From NCBI RefSeq assembly GCF_017994015.1, contig NZ_JAGOLP010000011.1, forward strand, positions 31,023-95,022: DNA of 64,000 nucleotides, written 5' to 3'. The notes below the pieces were generated by a model. It worked only from the letters and a program-made list of their open reading frames with translations. It ran no database searches and had not been told where the DNA came from. Both the position numbers and the translations under genes were made by a program. Positions 37,071 through 45,794 of this stretch are shown here, one piece after another (within the stretch, counting starts at the first letter, position 1; the number at the start of each line of letters is the position of its first letter). This DNA is from Ferrovibrio sp. Lineage in GTDB: Bacteria > Pseudomonadota > Alphaproteobacteria > Ferrovibrionales > Ferrovibrionaceae.

Positions 37071-37862
37071 ATGACCGCTATGACCAAGACCATCGGCGAT
37101 GTGCTGCTGCAAGTGGACAATATCTCGCTCAGCTTTGGCGGCGTGAAGGCTTTGACCGATATCAGCTTTTCCATCCGCGAGCGGGAAGTGCTGGCGATTA
37201 TCGGGCCGAATGGCGCCGGCAAGTCGTCGATGCTGAACTGCATAAACGGCTTCTATCATCCGCAGCAGGGCACCATCACCTTCAAGGGCCAGCCGCGCAA
37301 GCAGATGCGCCCGCATGAGGCAGCCAGCCAGGGCATTGCCCGCACCTTCCAGAACATTGCACTGTTCAAGGGCATGTCGACGCTGGACAACATCATGACC
37401 GGCCGGCTGCTGAAAATGAAATCCGGCCTGATCGCTTCGGCTTTCTACAAGGGGCCGGCCGAGCGCGAGCAGAACGAACATCGCGCCTTCTGCGAAAAGA
37501 TCATCGACTTCCTGGAGATCGAGGCGATCCGCAAGGTGCCGGTGGGGCGGCTGCCCTATGGTTTGCAGAAGCGGGTTGAACTTGGCCGCGCCCTGGCTGC
37601 CGAGCCTACCTTGCTGCTGCTGGATGAGCCGATGGCCGGCATGAACCTGGAGGAAAAGCAGGATATGTGCCGCTTCATCCTCGATGTGAATGACGAATTC
37701 GGCACCACAATCTGCCTGATTGAGCATGATATGGGCGTGGTGATGGACATTTCCGACCGCGTGGTGGTGCTGGATTACGGCCGCAAGATCGGCGACGGCA
37801 CGCCGGCCGAGATCAAGGCCAACAAGGAAGTGATCGACGCCTATCTCGGCGTACAGCATTAA
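37071..37862 (+). CDS. ABC transporter ATP-binding protein, LivG type
   Basis: A 263-residue ATPase of branched-chain amino acid-type importers (HAAT). Walker A is GPNGAGKSSM, the signature is LPYGLQKRVELGRALA, and Walker B is LLLDEPMAGMNLEEK, with the EHDMGVVMDISDRVVVLDYG switch typical of LivG. It is five bases after the synthetase stop and 18 bases before the LivH-type permease. The solute is probably an aromatic or other organic acid given the two CoA ligases, not necessarily leucine. Confidence 0.94.
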   Translation: MTAMTKTIGDVLLQVDNISLSFGGVKALTDISFSIREREVLAIIGPNGAGKSSMLNCINGFYHPQQGTITFKGQPRKQMRPHEAASQGIARTFQNIALFKGMSTLDNIMTGRLLKMKSGLIASAFYKGPAEREQNEHRAFCEKIIDFLEIEAIRKVPVGRLPYGLQKRVELGRALAAEPTLLLLDEPMAGMNLEEKQDMCRFILDVNDEFGTTICLIEHDMGVVMDISDRVVVLDYGRKIGDGTPAEIKANKEVIDAYLGVQH

Positions 37863-37879
37863 GGGCGGGAGCGGGCGAT

Positions 37880-38764
37880 ATGGCGTTTTTCCTCGAAGTG
37901 CTGATCGGCGGCCTGATGGCGGGGGTGATGTATTCCCTTGTCGCGCTTGGCTTTGTGCTGATCTTCAAGGCATCCGGCGTGTTCAATTTCGCCCAGGGCG
38001 CCATGGTGCTGTTTGCCGGCCTGTTCTTTGTCGGCTTTATCGGCAAGGGCGTGCCGATCTGGCTTTCGATCATCCTCACCCTGGTGGTGATGGCGGTGCT
38101 GGCCATTGTGATCGAGCGGCTGGTGCTGCGCCATCTGGTCAACCAGGAAGGCATCATCCTGTTCATGGCCACGATCGGCGTGTCGTTTTTTATCGACGGT
38201 TTCGGCCAGACCATCTGGGGCTCCGGGGTGTCGCAGATCGATGTCGGCATTCCCACCGATCCGATTTTCATCATGGATGGTGAAATCCTGATCCAGTCTT
38301 TTGATCTCTGGGCCGCTCTCGTGGCGGGGTCGTTGCTGGCGGCGCTGGTGGTGTTTCAGAAAACCCGCATCGGCCGTGCGCTGCGCGCCGTGGCGGATGA
38401 CCATCAGGCGGCGCAGTCGGTCGGCATTCCGCTCAATGTGATCTGGATCATCGTCTGGGCCATTGCCGGCATGGTGGCCTTGGTCGCCGGTGTGATGTGG
38501 GGCTCCAAACTCGGCATGCAGCCGGCCATTGTCGGCCTGGCGCTGAAGGCTTTGCCGGTGCTGATCCTGGGTGGTTTCACTTCGGTGCCGGGCGCCATTA
38601 TCGGCGGCCTGATCATCGGTGCCGGCGAGAAACTGGCCGAGGTTTATATCGGGCCGTTCTTTGGCGGCGGCATCGAGAACTGGTTTGCCTATGTGCTGGC
38701 GCTTGGTTTCCTGCTGATCCGGCCGCAGGGCCTGTTCGGCGAAAAGATCATTGAGCGCGTGTGA
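37880..38764 (+). CDS. Branched-chain amino acid-type ABC permease, LivH type
   Basis: A 294-residue integral membrane protein with about eight helices. LivH-family features include GGLMAGVMYSLVALGFVLIFKASGVFNFAQGAMV at the start, GRALRAVADDHQAAQSVGI (the coupling helix EAA-like loop) and PGAIIGGLIIGAGEKLAEV. ATG 37880 starts inside the LivG-LivH spacer with GGGCGGGAGCGG upstream. It forms the channel with the LivM-type protein that follows 12 bp later. Confidence 0.93.
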   Translation: MAFFLEVLIGGLMAGVMYSLVALGFVLIFKASGVFNFAQGAMVLFAGLFFVGFIGKGVPIWLSIILTLVVMAVLAIVIERLVLRHLVNQEGIILFMATIGVSFFIDGFGQTIWGSGVSQIDVGIPTDPIFIMDGEILIQSFDLWAALVAGSLLAALVVFQKTRIGRALRAVADDHQAAQSVGIPLNVIWIIVWAIAGMVALVAGVMWGSKLGMQPAIVGLALKALPVLILGGFTSVPGAIIGGLIIGAGEKLAEVYIGPFFGGGIENWFAYVLALGFLLIRPQGLFGEKIIERV

Positions 38765-38776
38765 GGAAAATCGAAC

Positions 38777-39841
38777 ATGCTCTATCGTGAATCCGGCCAG
38801 TTCAAGACCAGCTATCCCGCCGATCAGGCGATTTTCACCATCCCGCAAGATCGCGTTTTCTTCGCGCTGCTGCTGTTGGCGGCCTTTGTCGGCGTGCCGA
38901 TGGTGGCCACCGATTATCTCTACACCGCGCTGATCATCCCGTTCCTGTGCATGGCATTGGCGGCACTCGGGCTAAACATTCTCACCGGCTATTGCGGCCA
39001 GGTGTCGCTCGGCACCGGCGCCTTCATGGGCGTGGGCGCGGTGGCGGCCTGGAATCTGGCCTTCCGCATCCCGGAGCTGAACCTGCTGGTGGTGTTTGTC
39101 ATCGCCGGCCTGATCGCGGCGCTGGTGGGCGTGATCTTCGGCCTGCCCTCCTTGCGCATCAAGGGCTTCTACCTGGCAGTGGCCACGCTGGCGGCGCAGT
39201 TTTTCCTGCCCTGGATGTTCGTGAAATTCGGCTGGTTCACCAATTATAATTCCTCGGGTGTCATCACCGTGCCGAAATTGTCGCTGTTCGGCTGGAGCAT
39301 CGACACGCCGATGGAGAAATACCTCTTTGCGCTTGGCGTGGTGTCGATCCTGGCGCTGGCGGCGAAGAACATGGTGCGTTCCAATCCGGGCCGGCAATGG
39401 ATGGCGATCCGCGACATGGACATCGCTGCCGAGATCATCGGCATCCGCCCGATTGTCGCCAAGCTCACTGCTTTCGCCGTGTCGTCCTTCTATATCGGCA
39501 TTGCCGGGGCGCTGTATCTGTTTGTTTATCTCGGCTCGGCCGAGCCGGATGGCTTCAATATCAACCTGTCATTCCAGGCGCTGTTCATGATCATCATCGG
39601 CGGTCTGGGGTCGATCCTGGGTAGTTTCCTTGGCGCCTTCTTCATCCTGCTGGTGCCGATTTTCCTTACCCGTGGCCTGCCGCTGATCGGCTTGGAAATG
39701 TCCACGGCCACCATCGCGCATACCGAATTCATGGTGTTTGGTGCGATGATCGTGTTCTTCCTGATTGTCGAGCCGCATGGTCTGGCGCGGCTGTGGCAGA
39801 TCACCAAGGAGAAACTGCGCGTCTGGCCATTTCCGTATTGA
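38777..39841 (+). CDS. Branched-chain amino acid-type ABC permease, LivM type
   Basis: A 354-residue permease, partner of the preceding LivH-type protein. It has a roughly 40-residue hydrophilic N-terminus then about nine helices with NILTGYCGQVSLGTGAFMGVGAVAAW, GLPSLRIKGFYLAVATLAAQFF and RDMDIAAEIIGIRPIVAKLTAFAVSS, which are LivM marks. ATG 38777 follows GAGGAAAA. A 109-bp spacer separates it from the binding-protein gene and contains repeats that may be regulatory. Confidence 0.93.
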   Translation: MLYRESGQFKTSYPADQAIFTIPQDRVFFALLLLAAFVGVPMVATDYLYTALIIPFLCMALAALGLNILTGYCGQVSLGTGAFMGVGAVAAWNLAFRIPELNLLVVFVIAGLIAALVGVIFGLPSLRIKGFYLAVATLAAQFFLPWMFVKFGWFTNYNSSGVITVPKLSLFGWSIDTPMEKYLFALGVVSILALAAKNMVRSNPGRQWMAIRDMDIAAEIIGIRPIVAKLTAFAVSSFYIGIAGALYLFVYLGSAEPDGFNINLSFQALFMIIIGGLGSILGSFLGAFFILLVPIFLTRGLPLIGLEMSTATIAHTEFMVFGAMIVFFLIVEPHGLARLWQITKEKLRVWPFPY

Positions 39842-39895
39842 TGGCCGGTACTTGATGGCGCTGTAAAGCCGGCTTGGTCCGGCCCGGAATTGCGT

Positions 39896-39921
39896 GTTAG
39901 GGTTCAACTAACCCACCCTAA
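39896..39921. promoter_or_regulatory. Overlapping inverted repeats upstream of the binding-protein gene
   Basis: GTTAG (39896-39900) with CTAAC (39908-39912), and TTAGGGT (39897-39903) with ACCCTAA (39915-39921), share a left arm. They sit 30-55 bp before ATG 39951. The octamer AACTAACC is shared with the site before the synthetase gene at 35020. It may be an operator or an internal promoter element for the highly expressed binding protein. Confidence 0.35.
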
Positions 39922-39950
39922 ATCGGGTGGCATAATGGGAGGAAATAACC

Positions 39951-41258
39951 ATGGTAATGAAGAAGCTTGGCCTGGCCATTGCGGCCGGCGCCGCCTTGCT
40001 CGGGGCGAATTTTGCCGCCTCGGCGCAGGAGCAGTTGATTCCGTCGATGGTCTACCGCACCGGCCCGTTTGCCCCCTCGGGCACGCCCACTGCCGATGGT
40101 TTTGCCGATTACATCACCCTGCTCAACAGCCGCGATGGCGGCCTCAACGGCGTCAAGCTGAAGGTTGAGGAATGCGAGACGCAGTACAATACCGAGCGTG
40201 GTGTTGAATGCTACGAGCGTCTCAAGGCGATGGGCGGCACCATTTTCAGCCCGTATTCCACCGGCATCACCTATGCGCTCACGGATCGTGCGCCAACCGA
40301 CAAGTCGGTGATCTTCTCGATGGCCTATGGCCGCGCCTCGGCGATGGTCGGCACCTATTTCCCCTGGGTGTTCAACGCGCCGGTCACCTACTGGTCAGGT
40401 GCTTCAGCCGCAGTGCAGTTCTTCGCCAAGGAAGCCGGCGGCAAGGACAAGCTGAAGGGCAAGAAGATCGCCCATGTCTTCATCGACATCCCCTATGGCA
40501 AGGAACCCAATCCTGTGCTGCAAAACTATGCGCAGGAACTCGGTTTCCAGCTTGAACTGGTGCCGGTGCCGGCGCCGGGCCTGGAGCAGAAGTCGATCTG
40601 GTTGCAGGTGCGCCAGATGCGCCCGGATTATGTGTTCCTCACCGGCTGGGGCGCAATGAATGCCGTGTCGCTCAAGGAAGCGGCGGCGGTTGGCTATCCG
40701 CGCGAGAAGATTCTCGGCGGCTGGTATACCTCGCAGGATAGCGACACCGTGGGTGCCGGCCCGGCAGCCAAGGGTTTCCGCGGCCTGACCTTCCATGGCG
40801 CCTCGCGCGATCTGGAACTGCTTAAGGTGATCAAGACCCATGTGGTCGACAAGAACCTGGCCAGCCAGAACGGCAAGCATCTTGGCGAAATCGGCTATCT
40901 GCGCGGCGTGCTGAATGCGGTGTTCACCACCGAGGCATTGCGCACCGCCCAGGCTCAGTATGGCAACAAGGTGATGGATGGCGAACAGTCGCGCTGGGGC
41001 TTCGAGAATCTCGATCTCTCCGCCGACAAGCTGAAGAAGCTCGGCCTGGAAGGCTTCATCCAGCCGATCAAGATCACCTGCGACAATCATCAGGGCGAAG
41101 GCAAGATCCTGGTGGTGCAGTGGGAAGGCGATCGCTGGAAGCATGTCAGCGACTGGATCGCGCCGGAGAATACCAAGCTGATGCCGCTCTATCTCGCTGG
41201 CGCCGAAGCCTATGCCCGCGAGAAGAATATCGGCGCGCGTAGCTGCCCGCGCAGCTAA
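39951..41258 (+). CDS. ABC transporter substrate-binding protein (HAAT/LivK-like)
   Basis: A 435-residue periplasmic binding protein. A signal peptide (KKLGLAIAAGAALLGANFAASAQ) precedes the type I periplasmic fold: SMVYRTGPFAPSGTPTADGF, KGKKIAHVFIDIPYGKEPNPVLQ, MRPDYVFLTGWGAMN. Residues that bind the carboxylate and amino groups in LivK are not obviously conserved, agreeing with a non-amino-acid ligand. ATG 39951 (or 39957) follows GGGAGGAAATAACC. It sits between livM- and livF-type genes and is followed by a strong intercistronic hairpin. Confidence 0.93.
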   Translation: MVMKKLGLAIAAGAALLGANFAASAQEQLIPSMVYRTGPFAPSGTPTADGFADYITLLNSRDGGLNGVKLKVEECETQYNTERGVECYERLKAMGGTIFSPYSTGITYALTDRAPTDKSVIFSMAYGRASAMVGTYFPWVFNAPVTYWSGASAAVQFFAKEAGGKDKLKGKKIAHVFIDIPYGKEPNPVLQNYAQELGFQLELVPVPAPGLEQKSIWLQVRQMRPDYVFLTGWGAMNAVSLKEAAAVGYPREKILGGWYTSQDSDTVGAGPAAKGFRGLTFHGASRDLELLKVIKTHVVDKNLASQNGKHLGEIGYLRGVLNAVFTTEALRTAQAQYGNKVMDGEQSRWGFENLDLSADKLKKLGLEGFIQPIKITCDNHQGEGKILVVQWEGDRWKHVSDWIAPENTKLMPLYLAGAEAYAREKNIGARSCPRS

Positions 41259-41274
41259 GCCGGCCTGAACCTGG

Positions 41275-41302
41275 CCGCCGGCCGGAGCAATCCGGCCGGC
41301 GG
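41275..41302 (+). other. Strong intercistronic hairpin between the binding-protein and LivF-type genes
   Basis: Perfect 11-bp GC stem: CCGCCGGCCGG (41275-41285), 6-base loop, CCGGCCGGCGG (41292-41302), 16 bases after the stop. There is no T-run, so it more likely protects the upstream mRNA from 3' exonucleases and boosts binding-protein yield, as known for malE and livJ/livK-type operons, than terminates fully. Confidence 0.65.
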
Positions 41303-41340
41303 TAGTTTCCCGCAATCGTTTTCCTGACGAGACCGCAAAG

Positions 41341-42204
41341 ATGACCGCCCAGCTAGCGACCAATCCGGCAGCGACCCATCAGACCATGGCTGCGAATGCC
41401 GTGGCGCCGCTGCTCAGCGTCTCGAATATCGAAGTGATCTACAATCACGTCATCCTGGTGCTCAAGGGCGTTTCGCTCCAGGTGCCGGAAGGCGCCATCG
41501 TTGCCCTGCTGGGCGCCAACGGCGCCGGCAAGACCACCACGCTCAAGGCGATTTCCAATCTGCTGCGCGCCGAGCGTGGCGATATCACCAAGGGCCATAT
41601 CGAATTTCGCGGTGAGCGGGTGGACGCGCTCAATCCTTCGGCCCTGGTCAAGAAGGGCCTGATCCAGGTGATGGAGGGGCGGCATTGTTTCGCCCATCTC
41701 ACCGTGGAGGAAAACCTGCTCACCGGCGCCTTCACCCGCACCGACGGCAATCGCGCCATCAATGAGGAGCTTGAAAAGGTCTATACCTTCTTTCCGCGCC
41801 TCAAGGTGCGACGCAAGTCGCTGGCCGGCTATACGTCGGGCGGCGAACAGCAGATGACCGCTATTGGCCGCGCGCTGATGAGCCGGCCCAACATGATCCT
41901 GCTCGACGAACCCTCGATGGGCCTGGCGCCGCAATTGGTCGAAGAGATTTTTGAAATTGTGCATCGGCTCAACAAGGAAGCCAAGGTCAGTTTCCTGGTG
42001 GCCGAGCAGAATACCAACATGGCGCTGCGTTATGCCGATTACGGTTATATTCTGGAAAACGGCCGCGTGGTGATGGATGGCGAAGCCGCCTCGCTGCGTG
42101 AGAATGCCGATGTGAAGGAATTTTATCTCGGCCTTGGCGCCGGTGGCCGCATGAGCTTCCGCGATGTGAAGCATTACCGCCGCCGCAAGCGCTGGCTGGC
42201 CTGA
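41341..42204 (+). CDS. ABC transporter ATP-binding protein, LivF type
   Basis: A 287-residue ATPase, second nucleotide-binding subunit of the HAAT importer. Walker A GANGAGKTTTLK, signature YTSGGEQQMTAIGRALM, Walker B MILLDEPSMGLAPQLVEEIF and EQNTNMALRYADYGYILENGR are present. About 25 extra N-terminal residues precede the core (SNIEVIYNHVILVLKGVSL). It has a C-terminal tail RRRKRWLA. It is 14 bp before the PaaK-like ligase, so the two are tightly linked. Confidence 0.94.
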   Translation: MTAQLATNPAATHQTMAANAVAPLLSVSNIEVIYNHVILVLKGVSLQVPEGAIVALLGANGAGKTTTLKAISNLLRAERGDITKGHIEFRGERVDALNPSALVKKGLIQVMEGRHCFAHLTVEENLLTGAFTRTDGNRAINEELEKVYTFFPRLKVRRKSLAGYTSGGEQQMTAIGRALMSRPNMILLDEPSMGLAPQLVEEIFEIVHRLNKEAKVSFLVAEQNTNMALRYADYGYILENGRVVMDGEAASLRENADVKEFYLGLGAGGRMSFRDVKHYRRRKRWLA

Positions 42205-42218
42205 ACGGAGCAAAGCCG

Positions 42219-43457
42219 ATGAGCGATTTTTACGATGCGCTGGAAACGCGCGATCATGAATTGCGCGTAGCCGAGCAATGGCATGCCCTGCGCGCCCAGG
42301 TGGCGCATGCGCAAGCGCATTCAGCCTATTTCGGCGAAATTCTTGCCGGGGTCGATGCTGCCGCACTGAAATCGGCTGCCGATCTGGCGCAATTGCCGGT
42401 AACGCGCAAATCCGATCTGGCCGCGCGCCAGAAGGCGAGGCCGCCTTTCGGCGGGCTGGAGGCGGTGGCGCATGCCAAGCTGAAACATGTCTTCCAGTCG
42501 CCGGGGCCGATCTACGAACCGGATGGTTATGAGCGCGACCATTGGCGCTTTGCCCGCGCCATGTGGGCTGCCGGGCTGCGGCCGGGTGATCTGGTGCTGA
42601 ATTGTTTCTCCTATCATCTCACGCCTGCCGGCATGCTGGTGGAAAGCGCCGCCCATGCCATCGGCTGTCCGGTGATTCCGGGCGGCGTGGGTAATACCGA
42701 ACTGCAATTGCAGGCGGTGCATGATCTGAAGCCGGTGGCCTATGGCGGCACACCATCCTTCCTGCGCATCCTGCTGCAAAAGGGCCGTGAAGCCGGCTTG
42801 GATACTTCTTCGCTGAAAAAGGCTCTGGTCGGCGGCGAAGCCCTGCCGCCGAGCTTGCGCAAGGAGATCAACGATCTCGGCTGCTTCGTGTTGCAGAATT
42901 ACGGCACTGCCGATCTTGGCCTGATCGCTTATGAAAGCCCGGCGATGGAAGGCATGATCCTGGATGAAGGCGTGTGGGTGGAAATCGTGCGCCCCGGCAC
43001 CGGCGACCCGGTGGCCCCAGGCGAAGTGGGCGAGGTGGTGGTCACCAGCCTGACCAACAGGGAATATCCGCTGATCCGCTTTGCCACCGGCGACCTTTCC
43101 GCCATCCTGCCCGGCGCCAGCCCCTGCGGCCGCAGCAATACCCGCATCAAGGGCTGGATGGGCCGCGCCGACCAGACCACCAAGGTGAAGGGCATGTTCG
43201 TCACCCCGGGCCAGATTGCCCAGGTGGTGGCGCGGCATCCGGAAATCGCCAAGGCGCGGCTGGAAGTCACCTCCAGCAACAATACCGATGCCATGGTGTT
43301 GAAACTCGAACTCAAGGGCAGTGGTGCCGATATAACCGCCGCCGTAGCCGAAAGTTTGCAAGCAATCTGCAAGGTGCGCGGCAACGCAGAGCTGGTTGCC
43401 AGCGGCAGCCTGCCCAATGACGGCAAGGTGATTGCCGATCTGCGGACCTACCAGTAA
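42219..43457 (+). CDS. Phenylacetate-CoA ligase-like (PaaK family) protein with an atypical P-loop
   Basis: A 412-residue protein of the PaaK branch of the ANL superfamily. The N-terminal half resembles PaaK (QVAHAQAHSAYFGEILAG, TRKSDLAARQ). The A5-like motif QNYGTADLGLIAYESP, EYPLIRFATGDLS, KGWMGRADQTTKVKGMFVTP (hinge) and the C-terminal lysine in NDGKVIADLR are kept. Where PaaK has SSGTTG the sequence reads FQSPGPIYEPDG, so the canonical nucleotide loop is absent. It may still ligate a CoA ester or be a regulatory homologue. Last gene of the Liv-type unit. Confidence 0.87.
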   Translation: MSDFYDALETRDHELRVAEQWHALRAQVAHAQAHSAYFGEILAGVDAAALKSAADLAQLPVTRKSDLAARQKARPPFGGLEAVAHAKLKHVFQSPGPIYEPDGYERDHWRFARAMWAAGLRPGDLVLNCFSYHLTPAGMLVESAAHAIGCPVIPGGVGNTELQLQAVHDLKPVAYGGTPSFLRILLQKGREAGLDTSSLKKALVGGEALPPSLRKEINDLGCFVLQNYGTADLGLIAYESPAMEGMILDEGVWVEIVRPGTGDPVAPGEVGEVVVTSLTNREYPLIRFATGDLSAILPGASPCGRSNTRIKGWMGRADQTTKVKGMFVTPGQIAQVVARHPEIAKARLEVTSSNNTDAMVLKLELKGSGADITAAVAESLQAICKVRGNAELVASGSLPNDGKVIADLRTYQ

Positions 43458-43486
43458 GCCACGAAGCGGGCTAAATTCCGGCCATC

Positions 43487-44119
43487 ATGATGTTGGCGGC
43501 CGAGCGGCTGGCCGTGATCCGCGGCGAGCGACAGCTTTTCAAGGATGTGAGTTTCAGTCTCGCCCCGGGCGAGGCCTTGCTGCTGCGCGGCCCGAATGGC
43601 AGCGGCAAATCCAGCCTGCTGCGCCTGCTGGCCGGTTTCCTGGCCCCGGCGGCCGGGCGTTTGCTGTGGCAGGGCCAGGATGTGGCCCATGAGCCGGAAG
43701 ACTATCGCGCCGGGCTGCTTTATCTCGGCCACCAGGATGCCGTGCAGCCGCAGATCAGTGCCGAGGATAACCTGATCTACTGGGCGCGCTTGGCCGGGCT
43801 GGGCGCCGCCGCCGCCGCCGAGCGCAGCCAGGCCGCGCTGGAACAGGCTGGGCTGGGGCGCCAGCGCCGGCTGCCCGGGCGGTATCTTTCCGCCGGCCAG
43901 AAACGCCGCCTTGGCCTCGCCCGGCTGCTGCTGCGCCCGGCCGCACTCTGGCTGCTGGATGAACCCACCAATGCCCTGGATAGCGCCGCCATCACCTGGC
44001 TTGGCGCAGCGCTGGCGCGGCATCGTGCGGCCGGCGGCCTGGTGCTGCTGGCCAGCCATGTTGATGTGCCGCTGCCGCAGGCGCGTTGCCTTGAGCTACC
44101 TTCGGGGCAACTGGCATGA
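43487..44119 (+). CDS. ccmA: Heme exporter ATP-binding protein CcmA
   Basis: A 210-residue ABC ATPase of the CcmABCD complex, which releases holo-CcmE from CcmC/D during cytochrome c maturation (system I). Walker A GPNGSGKSSLLR, signature YLSAGQKRRLGLARLLL, Walker B LWLLDEPTNALD and switch His in LLASHVD are present; YLGHQDAVQPQISAEDNL is typical of CcmA. ATG 43487 (or 43490) lies 29 bp after the PaaK-like stop. Its stop overlaps ccmB by four bases (ATGA). Confidence 0.95.
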   Translation: MMLAAERLAVIRGERQLFKDVSFSLAPGEALLLRGPNGSGKSSLLRLLAGFLAPAAGRLLWQGQDVAHEPEDYRAGLLYLGHQDAVQPQISAEDNLIYWARLAGLGAAAAAERSQAALEQAGLGRQRRLPGRYLSAGQKRRLGLARLLLRPAALWLLDEPTNALDSAAITWLGAALARHRAAGGLVLLASHVDVPLPQARCLELPSGQLA

Positions 44120-44781
44120 GCGTGTTCTGGGCCATTGTCGGGCGTGACCTGCGGCTCGGTCTGGGCGCACAAGGGGCGGCGCTCACGACATTGTTATTCT
44201 TTGTCCTGGCGGTCAGCCTGTTTCCGCTCGGGGTCGGGCCGGAGCCGGTTTTGCTCGGCCGCATTGCGCCGGGCGTGATCTGGGTGGCGGCTTTGCTGGC
44301 GGCGCAATTGTCGCTGGATCGGCTGTTCCAGGCCGATCATGAGGATGGCACGCTTGATCTCCTGGCCCAGGCGCCCTTGCCGCTCACTCTGGTGGTGGCG
44401 GCCAAGCTGCTGGCGCATTGGCTTGGCACCGGGCTGCCGCTGGCCTTGATCGCGCCATTGCTGGCAATTCTGCTGCAAATGGATATGGCGGCCCTGCCGG
44501 TGCTGCTGCTGGCCTTGCTGCTTGGCACCCCCAGCCTCAGCCTGATCGGCGGCATCGGTGCGGCGCTGACTTTGGGCGCCCGGCGCGGTGCAGTGCTGGT
44601 GCCGCTGCTCACCCTGCCTTTGCTGGTGCCGGTGCTGATTTTTGGCGTCGGCGCCGTGGAGGCAGCGGCTTTTGGCCTCAGCCCGCGGCCGCATCTGCTG
44701 CTTTTGGGCGCTTTTCTGGCCGGTTCCGCCGTGCTGGCGCCGCTGGCCGGCGCGGCGGCTGTGAAACTGGCCTTGGAATGA
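44116..44781 (+). CDS. ccmB: Heme exporter membrane protein CcmB
   Basis: A 221-residue six-helix inner-membrane protein, channel-like partner of CcmA. Family signs: RDLRLGLGAQGAALTTLLFFVLAVSLFPLGVGPE at the start, AALLAAQLSLDRLFQADHEDGTLDLL and TPSLSLIGGIGAALTLGARRGAVLVPLLTLPL. ATG overlaps the ccmA stop and the gene precedes ccmC by 22 bp. Assignment is firm from sequence and order. Confidence 0.95.
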   Translation: MSVFWAIVGRDLRLGLGAQGAALTTLLFFVLAVSLFPLGVGPEPVLLGRIAPGVIWVAALLAAQLSLDRLFQADHEDGTLDLLAQAPLPLTLVVAAKLLAHWLGTGLPLALIAPLLAILLQMDMAALPVLLLALLLGTPSLSLIGGIGAALTLGARRGAVLVPLLTLPLLVPVLIFGVGAVEAAAFGLSPRPHLLLLGAFLAGSAVLAPLAGAAAVKLALE

Positions 44782-44803
44782 GCCTGCGATTATAACTGCC
44801 GCC

Positions 44804-45535
44804 ATGCATTACCTAGCCAATCCCGCCCGTTTCCTGCGTCTGATGGCCGCGATCCGCCCCTGGGCGGCGGGCGTTGCCCTGCTTGGCCTTGGCCTTGGCT
44901 TTGGCTGGGGGCTGCTGTATTCGCCACCGGATTATCAGCAGGGCGAAACCGTGCGCATCATGTATCTGCATGTGCCGGCAGCCTGGATGAGCCTGTTCAT
45001 CTATGCCGGTATGGCGCTGGCCTCGGCGGCGGCGCTGATCTGGCGCCATCCGGTGGCCGAACTGGCAGCCAAGGCCTCGGCCCCGGTGGGGGCGGCCTTC
45101 ACCTTGGTCTGCCTGCTCACCGGCGCATTGTGGGGCAAGCCGATGTGGGGCACCTGGTGGGTGTGGGATGCCCGACTCACCTCGATGCTGATCCTGTTTT
45201 TCATCTATCTGGGCTACATGGCCTTGTGGGAGGCGTTTGACGACCCGGCCCGCGCCGGCCGCGCCGCCGCCATCCTGGCCCTGGTGGGGGCGGTGAACCT
45301 GCCGGTCATCAAGTTCTCGGTGGATTGGTGGAACACCCTGCATCAGCCGGCCAGCGTGCTGACCCTGGCCGGGCCGAAAATCCACCCCGATATCCTGTGG
45401 CCGCTGCTTTTGGTGGCGCTGGGCTGCAAGGGCTATTACCTCTGGCTGCTAAGCCTGCGGGTGCGCAGCGAAATCCTGGCGCGGCAGGCGCGCATGCTGC
45501 GTTTCGCCGCAGCCAGCGAGGGCGCCGCCGGGTAG
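44804..45535 (+). CDS. ccmC: Heme exporter/handling protein CcmC
   Basis: A 243-residue membrane protein that loads heme onto CcmE in the periplasm. The tryptophan-rich WWD heme-handling loop is WGTWWVWDARLTS, and two flanking His residues lie in MYLHVPAAW and in WWNTLHQPAS. Six helices are visible. ATG 44804 is used; the ccmB stop is 22 bp upstream. The short ccmD gene follows. Confidence 0.95.
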   Translation: MHYLANPARFLRLMAAIRPWAAGVALLGLGLGFGWGLLYSPPDYQQGETVRIMYLHVPAAWMSLFIYAGMALASAAALIWRHPVAELAAKASAPVGAAFTLVCLLTGALWGKPMWGTWWVWDARLTSMLILFFIYLGYMALWEAFDDPARAGRAAAILALVGAVNLPVIKFSVDWWNTLHQPASVLTLAGPKIHPDILWPLLLVALGCKGYYLWLLSLRVRSEILARQARMLRFAAASEGAAG

Positions 45536-45610
45536 TTTTCTGCCCGGGCGATGTATATCTTGCCCTGGCGGATTTGTTTCCGCCGAATTTATGGAGCAAC
45601 GGACAGCCCC

Positions 45611-45790
45611 GTGTACTGGTCCAGCCTCACCGATTTCCTTGCCATGGGCGGCCATGCCGGCTTCATCTGGCCGGCCTTTGGCTGCGGCCTGATCGTGCTG
45701 GGCGGCCTGGCCATGGTCAGCCGACGCAGCTTGGCCGCAGCCGAGCGCGAACTGGCAGAAGCGCGCCGCGAGGCTGGCCGTGACGCCTAA
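45611..45790 (+). CDS. ccmD: Heme exporter protein CcmD
   Basis: A 59-residue single-helix protein that stabilises CcmC-CcmE. The segment DFLAMGGHAGFIWPAFGCGLIVL followed by SRRSLAAAERELAEARRE (basic cytoplasmic tail) is the CcmD pattern. The frame is open from 45551, but a GTG at 45611 matches known CcmD starts; initiation codon choice is uncertain. Its TAA is 4 bases before the ccmE ATG at 45795. Confidence 0.85.
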   Translation: MYWSSLTDFLAMGGHAGFIWPAFGCGLIVLGGLAMVSRRSLAAAERELAEARREAGRDA

Positions 45791-45794
45791 GGGT

